Source: an uncultured Prevotella sp.
Lineage (GTDB): Bacteria > Bacteroidota > Bacteroidia > Bacteroidales > Bacteroidaceae
Length of the DNA stretch: 19,622 nt
NCBI GenBank assembly: GCA_900557035.1
Contig: USRA01000038.1
Span: 1-19,622, forward strand
Direction: 5' to 3'
Below are positions 1 to 6,149 of the stretch, piece by piece. A model generated the notes under the pieces. The model ran no database searches. It was not told the origin of the DNA and worked only from the letters and a program-made list of their open reading frames with translations. The stretch's first letter is position 1. Every line of letters begins with the position of its first letter. The position numbers and the translations under genes are program-made.

Positions 1-54
1 CACAAGATCAAGGATGTTCTTCATTCTGACAACAAGTTGGCTAACCTCGACTAA
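1..54 (+). CDS. C-terminal end of an unidentified protein (partial)
   Basis: Frame 1 is open from the left edge and stops with TAA at 52-54, giving the 17-residue tail HKIKDVLHSDNKLANLD. A strong rho-independent terminator starts 28 nt after the stop, which supports this as a genuine gene end. The tail is hydrophilic and too short to assign to a family, and I do not recognise it. The rest of the gene lies outside the window. Confidence 0.7.
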   Translation, partial: HKIKDVLHSDNKLANLD

Positions 55-82
55 TTTTCGAGATTTATCAACCCAAAATAAT

Positions 83-113
83 AGCGGGAATCCTTCGGGA
101 TTCCCGCTTTTTT
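83..113 (+). terminator. Rho-independent terminator of the upstream gene
   Basis: A perfect 11-bp GC-rich stem (AGCGGGAATCC at 83-93 with GGATTCCCGCT at 98-108) closes a TTCG tetraloop, and a run of six T follows at 108-113. This is textbook intrinsic-terminator form. It isolates the gene ending at 54 from the lipoprotein gene downstream. Confidence 0.95.
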
Positions 114-220
114 AATGCCCTTTTCTTTCATCTTTCTTTCGCTTTTCTATCATTTTGTTATGTAACAGAATCATTGTGTGCGTGAACGTTATATGTCATC
201 ACATACTTTAACTTAAAAAG

Positions 221-252
221 TTTGGAGCGTATTACTTTTTTCTCTAACTTTG
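221..252 (+). promoter_or_regulatory. Bacteroidetes-type promoter of the lipoprotein gene
   Basis: TTTG at 221-224 (-33 element) and TAACTTTG at 245-252 (-7 element TAnnTTTG) are separated by 20 nt, the spacing expected for the Bacteroidetes primary sigma factor. The start point should fall around 258-262. I see nothing gene-like between the terminator at 113 and this promoter. Confidence 0.85.
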
Positions 253-259
253 CGTCCGA

Positions 260-429
260 ACAAATGTAAGAAGTACATTTTATATTCTTGTATATCATTT
301 GTATATTGTAAAAGATGATTTAGGCCGAAAGGTTATTTTGGAAGTCTTCCAGAGTGCTGCAACCCCGCAGATGCTTGTAAGAGGAGACCAGGTTTAAATG
401 ATTGAATAACAATTAGTAAATGATAAAAT
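260..429 (+). other. Long 5' leader of the lipoprotein gene
   Basis: About 170 nt separate the predicted start point from the ATG at 430. The leader holds small dyads, GGAAGTCTTCC near 341-351 and CTGC/GCAG flanking AACCCC near 357-370. It ends in the AT-rich initiation context TAGTAAATGATAAAAT that recurs before other starts in this window. It does not match a riboswitch class I can recognise. Its length suggests regulated translation or mRNA stability, but this is inference. Confidence 0.35.
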
Positions 430-918
430 ATGAAAAAGTTTTTTGGAATGGTCATCACTTGTATGATGGCATTGGGTTTAGTAAGCTGCAGTGCGGCTGA
501 CGATGATTTGACGGGCGATACAACAACATGTGTCAACACCGTTACAGCAAAGTCAAACTTCTCACTGCTCAGTTATTCACAGACAATCGGTGCTGAGGTA
601 AATGAAACCTCTAACATCAATGGTGAGAACAACGAGAAGCTGGTATCCAAGGTTCTTTCTGGTGGTCAGTTGCAGATGACTCACAAGAATGTAATCTTCG
701 ATGAGGGCACAAATATCAAGTTTGACTCTCAGTTGGTTGGCAACAAGATTATCATCACCGAGACAGGCGATTACGGCAAGTCTGGTAAGTATGGTTATTT
801 CACACTTGTTGCGAAGGTTGGAATAGTTAAGGATGGTGACTATGTGATCGTAGTTAAGAGAAACGACCACACTCGCGAGGAGTTCAATATGCATTACGAC
901 TCTTCTAAAGCGAAATAA
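430..918 (+). CDS. Small surface-type lipoprotein, function unknown
   Basis: The 162-residue product begins with MKKFF, has a hydrophobic stretch (residues 7-17) and a lipobox LVSC with the lipidated Cys at residue 20, so it should be a signal peptidase II substrate. After the Cys comes SAADDD, an acidic run resembling the Bacteroidetes lipoprotein export signal that directs lipoproteins to the outer face of the outer membrane; surface exposure is therefore inferred. The mature part (about 21-162) alternates short hydrophobic and polar stretches with many Gly/Asn, suggesting a beta-rich fold (for example around GNKIIITETGDY). I recognise no enzymatic motif or named domain. It has its own promoter at 221-252 and is convergent with the next gene, so it appears monocistronic. 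The start is fixed by the signal peptide. Confidence 0.85.
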   Translation: MKKFFGMVITCMMALGLVSCSAADDDLTGDTTTCVNTVTAKSNFSLLSYSQTIGAEVNETSNINGENNEKLVSKVLSGGQLQMTHKNVIFDEGTNIKFDSQLVGNKIIITETGDYGKSGKYGYFTLVAKVGIVKDGDYVIVVKRNDHTREEFNMHYDSSKAK

Positions 919-1052
919 GATAGAACAGTATGGTTAATACCTTACGATTATGATTCAAAAATACGTAGAATATAAGTAGAATATAATATAAAAAGTGAAT
1001 TTAAAGTGTGATTAAAGAATGTAAATTGAATGGTTAAGAATTCATGTAATTG

Positions 1053-1110
1053 AATAATAGTAAATGTAAATGATAATAAGTTGAGCGTCGCTTTGACGAC
1101 CAGTCTAGTT
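1053..1110 (+). repeat. Leader-like motif plus 14-mer shared with 7627-7680
   Basis: The convergent gap holds AATAATAGTAAATG followed by TAAATGATAATAAG at 1053-1080, which looks like a translation-initiation leader but leads into no long ORF. ACGACCAGTCTAGT follows at 1096-1109. The same 14-mer recurs exactly at 7627-7640, beside ATAATAGTAAATGATAATAA at 7661-7680. The order of the two motifs differs between the sites, so this is motif sharing and not a simple long duplication. Confidence 0.5.
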
Positions 1111-1118
1111 TTATTTTA

Positions 1119-1922
1119 TTAATTGTTATTGATTACGCTGATGAGCAGTTCCGGCGTACAGTCTTTCAAAACCACAATGTTGCCTTTATCTAATAAGTAA
1201 ATCGTAGGCATCGCCTTGATGCTGTAAGTAGCACTTATCTGATCATCCGCAATGATTCTGAGCATTCTGTATTCAGCAGGAATGGTCTGTTTTTTCAGCC
1301 ACGTCGTAACCTTGTGGCAATTCTCGCATTCCGGATCATAGAAGTAGAGTATCACCTTTTCATTTTGATAGTCACTCAGCTGATGCATTTTGCCATCTTC
1401 CAGTTTGAAGGAGAGGTTGGTAGCCATAGTGCCTGGCAGGTTTTTCCGTGCCGCCTTCCACTTGAAGTCGATGCGTTCCTTTTCCGCTTCATCGAAGTAA
1501 GGCGACTTCTTCATTTCAGCCAGGAAGAAGCTATATATCCTGTCGTTTCTCATCGGCGACTGTGGGTCGTCGAAATAATGTTCTATCAGGCTCTCGAATT
1601 TCTCCTTGGCAGGCTTCTGGGCGTAAGCCTTGGCAGTGAAGGCGCTGATGCCTTTCTGGGCGATCTCGTCGTTGAAACGGGCGAGGATATCGATGAAGTT
1701 GACGAATCCCTGTTCTGTAATCTCCTCGTTTTTCAGTTGGGTAGTATCAGCAAACTGATAGTTGTCCCAGTAGTGCTCGCTGAGGTAGGTAGCGCGCTGT
1801 TCTACGCTGCGCAGCGTATCAGGCAGAGCAGGGTAGGGGAATGCATTCTGCGCCTGAGTATTCAGGCTGCATAACATGAGCATGCATGCGATAAGATAAG
1901 AGATATGTTTTGCTTTCATCAT
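1119..1922 (-). CDS. Exported DUF5106 / thioredoxin-fold protein
   Basis: The 267-residue product starts with a cleavable-type signal peptide (residues 1-24, hydrophobic core ISYLIACMLMLCSL, ending TQA). Residues about 30-160 fit the helical DUF5106 region that often precedes thioredoxin-like domains in Bacteroidales. Residues about 163-267 are the thioredoxin/TlpA-like domain: ILYFYDPECENCHK carries the redox CxxC at Cys199 and Cys202, and MPT at 238-240 provides the cis-Pro loop. The expected role is a periplasmic or outer-membrane-associated thiol-disulfide reductase or partner of the ResA/TlpA type; the substrate is unknown. It lies 45 nt downstream of the ATPase gene on the same strand, so it could be cotranscribed. 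Two Met codons begin the ORF (1922 and 1919) and either could be used. Confidence 0.88.
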   Translation of the reverse strand: MMKAKHISYLIACMLMLCSLNTQAQNAFPYPALPDTLRSVEQRATYLSEHYWDNYQFADTTQLKNEEITEQGFVNFIDILARFNDEIAQKGISAFTAKAYAQKPAKEKFESLIEHYFDDPQSPMRNDRIYSFFLAEMKKSPYFDEAEKERIDFKWKAARKNLPGTMATNLSFKLEDGKMHQLSDYQNEKVILYFYDPECENCHKVTTWLKKQTIPAEYRMLRIIADDQISATYSIKAMPTIYLLDKGNIVVLKDCTPELLISVINNN

Positions 1923-1967
1923 TTCATCATTTTATTTTTTGTCGAATCTTTTATTCTTTTCCGGTAA

Positions 1968-3725
1968 TTATATCTCCTCACAAGCCACCATTTCCGCTCC
2001 GCGGTAGATAACTACCAGCTTGTGGAGCTTTGTGGTCTTTACCGCCTCTCTTACCATGTCACTGTCCGCATAGCGAGAGATTTGAGCAGAAGCCTCCTCG
2101 AAGAGCTTCTTCACTTGCTCATCTGTGGTCTGGCTCTTGCAATATTTCAGCTCAATGATGTATGAATCCACCATGTCCTTGTAGATGTCACAGAGCGGAG
2201 AGAGGAAGATGTCGGCATAGCCGCCGTCATTGTCCAGCTCAGAGATAGGGCGATAGAATTTGTTCTGGCTCGTCATCGCCAGAGTGAAGCCATGTACGAA
2301 AGCCTCTCCCTTCTGCTTGTCTCGCTGGGAGGAATACTTCTTCAGGCAGTCGGCGATATACTCAAAGTATGGCTTGAATTGCCCATCGTATGCCAGTTTG
2401 CTCTCCAGTTTTCCCTTGTTATATCTATCATATACCAAGTCGTTCTCCTTGTAGGTGTCGAGCAGGTAGGTGTACATCTGATCACGCACCACCTCATTCG
2501 GGATGATGAACTTGGTCTCACCCTTGTATGTTCCGTCTATCGTCACCATGCCGAAGTAGAACAGCAGGCTGAGGAAGTTGTCTGGGTCGTTGATTCGCTC
2601 GGCAGGGAAGTTCTCATTGAGCGTACCTGTCACGAATCCCTGGGTTACCAACTGCTGGATGATGCTGGCGTCATGGGCGAACTCCTTGTCGTGGCGGATG
2701 AGCATTCGCAACTTGTCATAGTCGATGCGGATGTTGGTCTCCACCATTCTCTTCGGAATTTGGTATTCGTTGTCAATATAGTTGTCTACGAAGTTGAGTA
2801 CCATCACCGAGTTGTACATGGTGGTCTCACCATACCTCTCCTCGGCAAAGCAATAGTTGTCGTACCATGGCTTCATCACCTTGATTAGCTCATCGGTGGT
2901 ATGATTGAACGGCAGTACGCTGCCGTAATAATCCAGCATCTCTTTCACTTCTTCCTCGGTAAATCCCGTCATCTCATTGAATTTTGGGCTTAGGGAATAG
3001 TTGGTTCCGATGTTGAATCCGCTGGTCAGGTCATCCATGGTCACAGGGCTTACTCCTGTGACGAACACTCTGTCCAGGGTATTGCCAGCCGCACCCTTGA
3101 TGGTGTTGAAGAACTGGCGCAAGTATCCCTCTCCGTGGGTCTGGTTGCGATACCTCATAAGATGCTCCTCATGGGCAAGAATCATGTTGGTGAAGTTGTC
3201 GTACTCATCGATGAAGAGATAAATCTTCTTACCTACCTCCTGGCACTTCTGGCAAAGAAACCTCAACTTGGATACCGCATCAGGCTCCTTTTCCAATCCT
3301 TCCTTGGTACCAGTAGGAAGAATATGTGCATAGATGTCGCAGAAGAAATTGAATACAAGGCGACAATGGTTGTCCAGTCCATCCTTATAGTCATCCAATC
3401 CTGCTGCCACCTCGGCAAAATTGAGGCGGATGATGAGATATGTATTATGCTCTGGTGTAGGATTCTGCCCGATGTAAAGCTTGCCAAAGATTTCCTCAAA
3501 CTTGTCTTTCTTGTTGATATCATAGTAATTCTCAAGCATGGAGAGGGTGAGTGTCTTGCCGAAACGGCGAGGGCGAATGAAGAAGAAATACTTGTTGGAT
3601 TCTTCTATTTGCTCTATGAAAGGAGTCTTGTCCACATAGTAACAATCCTCTTTGATGACATCCTCAAAATTCTGCATACCGTATGGTATGCGCTTGCGAT
3701 AAATGCGCTTTGGTCTTACTATCAT
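1968..3725 (-). CDS. AAA-ATPase-like protein with C-terminal PD-(D/E)XK nuclease domain
   Basis: The 585-residue product matches the two-part family abundant in Bacteroidetes, with an AAA-ATPase_like N-terminus and a PDDEXK_9-type C-terminus. The phosphate loop is the family's variant FIRPRRFGKTLTL (residues 49-61, Lys57-Thr58). Walker B is YLFIDEYD at 169-176 (Asp173, Glu174), and FVTGVSPV at 221-228 fits a sensor-like strand. The nuclease core is visible as GEAF (Glu474), GGYADIF (Asp505) and IIELKY (Glu525, Lys527), so both halves look catalytically complete. Length is normal for the family. The biological role of the family is not settled; mobile-DNA or defence-like functions have been suggested. 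A clean promoter lies upstream at 3761-3792, giving a short leader of about 30 nt. The thioredoxin-fold gene follows on the same strand. Confidence 0.9.
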   Translation of the reverse strand: MIVRPKRIYRKRIPYGMQNFEDVIKEDCYYVDKTPFIEQIEESNKYFFFIRPRRFGKTLTLSMLENYYDINKKDKFEEIFGKLYIGQNPTPEHNTYLIIRLNFAEVAAGLDDYKDGLDNHCRLVFNFFCDIYAHILPTGTKEGLEKEPDAVSKLRFLCQKCQEVGKKIYLFIDEYDNFTNMILAHEEHLMRYRNQTHGEGYLRQFFNTIKGAAGNTLDRVFVTGVSPVTMDDLTSGFNIGTNYSLSPKFNEMTGFTEEEVKEMLDYYGSVLPFNHTTDELIKVMKPWYDNYCFAEERYGETTMYNSVMVLNFVDNYIDNEYQIPKRMVETNIRIDYDKLRMLIRHDKEFAHDASIIQQLVTQGFVTGTLNENFPAERINDPDNFLSLLFYFGMVTIDGTYKGETKFIIPNEVVRDQMYTYLLDTYKENDLVYDRYNKGKLESKLAYDGQFKPYFEYIADCLKKYSSQRDKQKGEAFVHGFTLAMTSQNKFYRPISELDNDGGYADIFLSPLCDIYKDMVDSYIIELKYCKSQTTDEQVKKLFEEASAQISRYADSDMVREAVKTTKLHKLVVIYRGAEMVACEEI

Positions 3726-3760
3726 AACTCAGTTTGATTATTCGTTTTTGAATCTGATGG

Positions 3761-3792
3761 CAAAGATAATACTTTATCTCCTAATCTCCAAA
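3761..3792 (-). promoter_or_regulatory. Promoter of the AAA-ATPase/PD-(D/E)XK gene
   Basis: On the minus strand TTTG (3792-3789) and TATCTTTG (3768-3761) are 20 nt apart, an excellent match to the Bacteroidetes -33/-7 pattern. The predicted start point is near 3755, about 30 nt before the ATG at 3725. Confidence 0.85.
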
Positions 3793-3857
3793 ACTTTTCG
3801 CGGAAAACTTCTCCCGTACAGCTAGAAAAAGTGGGGAAGTTAAGTTAGGGAAGTAAG

Positions 3858-3895
3858 AGGGAGTGATAACTTCTTTAACTTCAATCATTTCCCTC
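3858..3895 (-). repeat. Dispersed GAAGTTAAAG repeat, copy A
   Basis: Read on the minus strand, these 38 nt match 8575-8612 on the plus strand at 35 of 38 positions; both begin GAGGGAA and contain GAAGTTAAAGAAGTTATCA. Adjacent sequence at 3835-3857 (GGAAGTTAAGTTAGGGAAGT) also resembles the repeat tract at 16183-16245. It lies upstream of the ATPase promoter and encodes nothing I recognise. Confidence 0.75.
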
Positions 3896-3965
3896 TTTTG
3901 CGAAACTTGAAATGTAAATTGCTCCTTCTTTGCCATCCGTCGTAATAGTACGCCACTTTCAAAAA

Positions 3966-4278
3966 CACTCTTCACTCTTCACGAATGTGGTATAAATGCT
4001 TGTATTTAAGGAATTTGCACGGGTGAAGAGTTGCGCTCGACTCTTCACCACTCTTCACCCACTCTTCACCTGGAAAATCTGTGAAAATCTGTGAAATCTG
4101 TGGGACATAAAAAAGTGGTTTCAGCCCCCGACCGAACAGGTCGATTTACCGCTTAATTTTGTGCGCAATCCGAAGGTGAAGAGTGGTGAAGAGTGGTGAA
4201 GAGTGGTGCGGCACTCTTCACCGCTCGCAACCACAGTGTTTATCGGGGTTTCAGCCGATTTGGTGAAGAGTGAAGAGT
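3966..4278. repeat. Nested inverted-repeat array of the decamer GGTGAAGAGT
   Basis: The decamer occurs exactly at 4022, 4175, 4185, 4195 and 4262, and its reverse complement ACTCTTCACC at 4040, 4050, 4061 and 4213. Copies at 4175-4204 are in perfect head-to-tail tandem. The array is roughly mirror-symmetric. The outer arms ACTCTTCACTCTTCAC (3967-3982) and its exact complement (4263-4278) enclose inner triple arms (4040-4070 and 4175-4204), with local hairpins at 4022-4049 and 4195-4222. The centre holds degenerate direct repeats of AATCTGTGAA (4076-4100) and a CGACC/GGTCG hairpin near 4129-4143. There is no coding potential. It could be a REP-like element or the remnant of a mobile-element regulatory region. 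Confidence 0.85.
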
Positions 4279-4569
4279 AAAAAAGAGAGTGGTGCTTTTA
4301 TAAAAAACTCCCGACATATAGTTTTGTGCCTGGCAATGGCAGGTTATTGCCCTGGTAGGGGGCAATGTTGTGCCATAGTGAGGCAATAAGCGCTACAAGC
4401 CAGCTTATGAATCGTCAGTACTATCATGGCAACCTCTCAGTAACGTCTTTGCGCCTTGTAAGTACTATCATTGTTGCATCGGTTTTACGTAAAAAGTCTT
4501 TGGAGTAACCTTTACTTGTTGCCGGAAGGATTAATGGTATAAGCCGGAGATGCCTATGTCTTCAGCCGT
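4279..4569. other. Non-coding stretch with short hairpin and direct repeats
   Basis: No gene is seen here. ATTGCCC (4346-4352) and GGGCAAT (4360-4366) form a 7-bp hairpin inside a GGCAAT-rich tract (4331-4387). GTACTATCAT is repeated at 4418-4427 and 4461-4470. These look like decayed or repeat-derived sequence linking the two palindromic clusters on either side. Confidence 0.4.
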
Positions 4570-4645
4570 ACAACAGCTGTTGTGCGCTTGCATATCAGCT
4601 GTTATGCAAGCGCCTAACACCTGTTGTGCAAGCGGATATCAGCTG
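4570..4645. repeat. CAGCTG-centred palindrome cluster with 44-nt periodicity
   Basis: ACAACAGCTGTTGT (4570-4583) is a perfect 14-nt palindrome. It is followed at once by a perfect 10-bp stem, GCGCTTGCAT (4584-4593) with ATGCAAGCGC (4604-4613), whose loop contains CAGCTG. Two words recur exactly 44 nt later: CTGTTGTGC at 4577 and 4621, and TATCAGCTG at 4593 and 4637. Short ORFs crossing the block read as Cys/Gln-rich low-complexity peptides and are probably translations of the repeat. Confidence 0.75.
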
Positions 4646-4801
4646 GTGGGCGATATAAGAAAAACTTCCTATCCTCCGTCGGGACGCCTAGCGGTGTGTG
4701 GGATGTCTGGGGGGATGAACGACATATCCGGCGAGGCGGAATAGTTTTATTATCCAATATAGGTAAATTAGATGGTTTTTCAAATTTTTGCATTTTTTTT
4801 C

Positions 4802-4832
4802 TTGGAGTTTTCAGAGAAAAATCGTAAATTTG
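4802..4832 (+). promoter_or_regulatory. Promoter of the Rpn-type pseudogene
   Basis: TTG at 4802-4804 and TAAATTTG at 4825-4832 are about 20 nt apart and fit the Bacteroidetes promoter pattern. The ATG at 4865 lies about 25-30 nt past the expected start point. The promoter appears intact although the gene is not. Confidence 0.7.
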
Positions 4833-4864
4833 CCATCAGATATCAATTATCTCAATATTTTGCC

Positions 4865-5381
4865 ATGGGTAAATATATTAACCCCTTCACCGATTGGGGA
4901 TTCAAACGCCTCTTCGGACAAGAATTCAGCAAGGATTTGCTGATTAGTTTCTTGAACGACTTGTTGGTTGACGAAATGCATATCAGGGATGTCACCTTCA
5001 AGGTTTGACAAATGGATTTATGTATTAAAGCATATGGAAGCATTAGAGAGAATGCCGTTTACGGCACAGAAGAAGATTTTCAAGCGTCTTGCTGAACTGG
5101 CAGATTCCCGCTGTCTGAGTCAGGAAGAACAAGAGAAATATGATGAAAGCTTAAAGGCCGCCGATGATTACTATGGTGTCTTAATGAGCTATTACATGAA
5201 TGGTATTGATGAAGGTGTTGCCAAAGGTGAAGCTAAGGGTTTTGCCAAAGGTGAAGCAAGAGGTAGTTATCACAAAAGTCTTGATATAGCGAAGAAAATG
5301 CTATTAAAGGGTATGGATGACGACTCTATCATGGAACTGACAGGCTTAACCCATGAGCAATTGCTTCAATTGAAATCATAA
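4865..5381 (+). pseudogene. Rpn-family recombination-promoting nuclease/putative transposase, internally deleted
   Basis: From the ATG at 4865 the frame reads MGKYINPFTDWGFKRLFGQE and continues to DVTFKV before a stop at 5006-5008. This is the N-terminal signature of the PDDEXK_2/Rpn family. A second frame, recognisable from about 5005 to the stop at 5379-5381, carries the family's C-terminal part: DKWIYVLKHMEALERMPF, then a helical region, Gly/Lys/Glu-rich heptad-like repeats (AKGEAKGFAKGEARG) and a final helix-turn-helix-like IMELTGLTHEQLLQLK. Family members are about 300 residues; here roughly 45 plus 125 remain, so some 130-170 residues of the nuclease core are missing and the two parts are in different frames. 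The enzyme must be inactive. The call is from remembered family sequence. Confidence 0.8.
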
Positions 5382-5399
5382 AATTATCAAATACAAGTT

Positions 5400-5446
5400 C
5401 TCCCCATAAGCCAGGCGATAGATGCCTGAACTTATAGGGAGTTTTT
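5400..5446 (+). terminator. Terminator after the Rpn-type pseudogene
   Basis: CTCCCCATAAG (5400-5410) pairs with CTTATAGGGAG (5431-5441) with one mismatch. CAGGC/GCCTG forms an inner hairpin, and TTTTT follows at 5442-5446. It sits 19 nt after the stop at 5381. Confidence 0.75.
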
Positions 5447-5455
5447 GGGGGGCTT

Positions 5456-5626
5456 GAAAGTTATCTCATTTTCCTTTTTCTATATCATAACCAGCATAGA
5501 GGTAATAATAGTCATGTAGAGAATGACTTTTATGCCATTCTCATTAGTAGACAGAAAATGAGAAAAATTCAAATTCTGCTTTAAAAACTTAAAGTAAACC
5601 TCTATGTTGTTATGTTCACGGGCATT
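5456..5626 (-). pseudogene. C-terminal fossil of an IS4-type DDE transposase
   Basis: Reading the minus strand from 5626 gives NAREHNNIEVYFKFLKQNLN, then FSHFLSTNENGIKVILY, MTIITSMLVMI, a TAG stop (5482-5480), and KKENEITF in the same frame. This strongly resembles the C-terminus of Bacteroidetes IS4-type transposases, where the IE of NNIEVYFKFLK lies in the Y-x2-R-x3-E-x6-K-like region carrying the catalytic Glu. Upstream of Asn the frame meets TAG at 5629-5627, so the N-terminal and central domains are gone. With a truncation and an in-frame stop it is a dead remnant of an insertion sequence. No terminal inverted repeats or target duplications were found. Confidence 0.75.
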
Positions 5627-5687
5627 CTACCTTTTTAGTTTATAAAGTAAAAAAGTGTCTACTGAAATCAGGAAAAGTCACCTTGCT

Positions 5688-5724
5688 GTAACTACTCATG
5701 GCCATAGGGGTGCTGAGTAGTTAC
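5688..5724. repeat. 11-bp inverted repeat upstream of the hipBA-like operon
   Basis: GTAACTACTCA (5688-5698) and TGAGTAGTTAC (5714-5724) are perfect complements around a 15-nt loop. No T-run follows directly. It lies between the transposase fossil and the toxin-antitoxin promoter, so it could be a mobile-element boundary, an operator, or a REP-like unit. Confidence 0.6.
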
Positions 5725-5794
5725 ACTTCGAAAACATATCCTTAATTTATTATAAAACTTTAGGCTAACCCATCTTATAATAAAGTTTATTGTG

Positions 5795-5802
5795 TATATT
5801 TG
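5795..5802 (+). promoter_or_regulatory. -7 element of the hipBA-like operon
   Basis: TATATTTG at 5795-5802 matches TAnnTTTG; the -33 region near 5771-5775 is poor (TTAT). The start point would be near 5809, so the ATG at 5800 cannot be used and translation most likely begins at 5827, behind GGATTAAGGC. A weak promoter next to the antitoxin gene would fit HipB autorepression. Confidence 0.6.
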
Positions 5803-5826
5803 CACATCATAATTGGGATTAAGGCA

Positions 5827-6147
5827 ATGACAAAGAATACAATGGCTAACAAACTTCCTAGGAAATTGATTCAAAAAATGGAAATCGTGGGCGAGCAAAT
5901 TAAGCTTGCCAGATTGCGCCGCAACCTGAGCATGGCTCAAGTCGCAGAAAGAGCAACATGCTCAGAAGTTACACTTTGCAAGGTGGAGAAAGGATTACCA
6001 ACGGTTTCCATCGGAATCTACCTGCGTGTACTCTATGCTCTTCAACTGGATGATGACATCTTGCTCTTGGCAAAGGATGACAAGCTTGGAAGGGCATTGC
6101 AGGATATGGGACTGAAGAATCGTCAAAGAGCTACTAAAAAGGGATAG
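5827..6147 (+). CDS. HipB-like XRE-family antitoxin
   Basis: From the preferred start at 5827 the product is 106 residues. Residues about 20-70 form a Cro/C1-type helix-turn-helix: GEQIKLARLRRNLSMAQVAE, then SEVTLCKVEKGLPTVSIGIY, and a third helix YLRVLYAL. This is the usual layout of a HipB antitoxin, which binds the operon promoter and neutralises HipA. The C-terminal tail KNRQRATKKG is basic. The gene ends 2 nt before hipA, indicating tight translational coupling. The start at 5827 is favoured over 5800 (upstream of the likely transcript start) and over 5842 (no better spacing). A MANK start at 5842 remains possible. Confidence 0.88.
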   Translation: MTKNTMANKLPRKLIQKMEIVGEQIKLARLRRNLSMAQVAERATCSEVTLCKVEKGLPTVSIGIYLRVLYALQLDDDILLLAKDDKLGRALQDMGLKNRQRATKKG

Positions 6148-6149
6148 GA

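Noticed and set aside
260..429. Possible cobalamin or other riboswitch in the lipoprotein leader
   Set aside because: No conserved box of a known class could be matched; only short dyads are present.
3781..3975. Minus-strand ORF of 64 codons
   Set aside because: It spans the promoter of the ATPase gene and dispersed repeat copy A; it has no recognisable product.
3966..4278. CRISPR array
   Set aside because: Repeats are 10 nt, occur in both orientations and lack uniform unique spacers; no cas genes are nearby.
4550..4827. Two overlapping plus-strand ORFs of 64 and 67 codons
   Set aside because: They run through the palindrome cluster and read as repeat-derived low-complexity peptides with no initiation signal.
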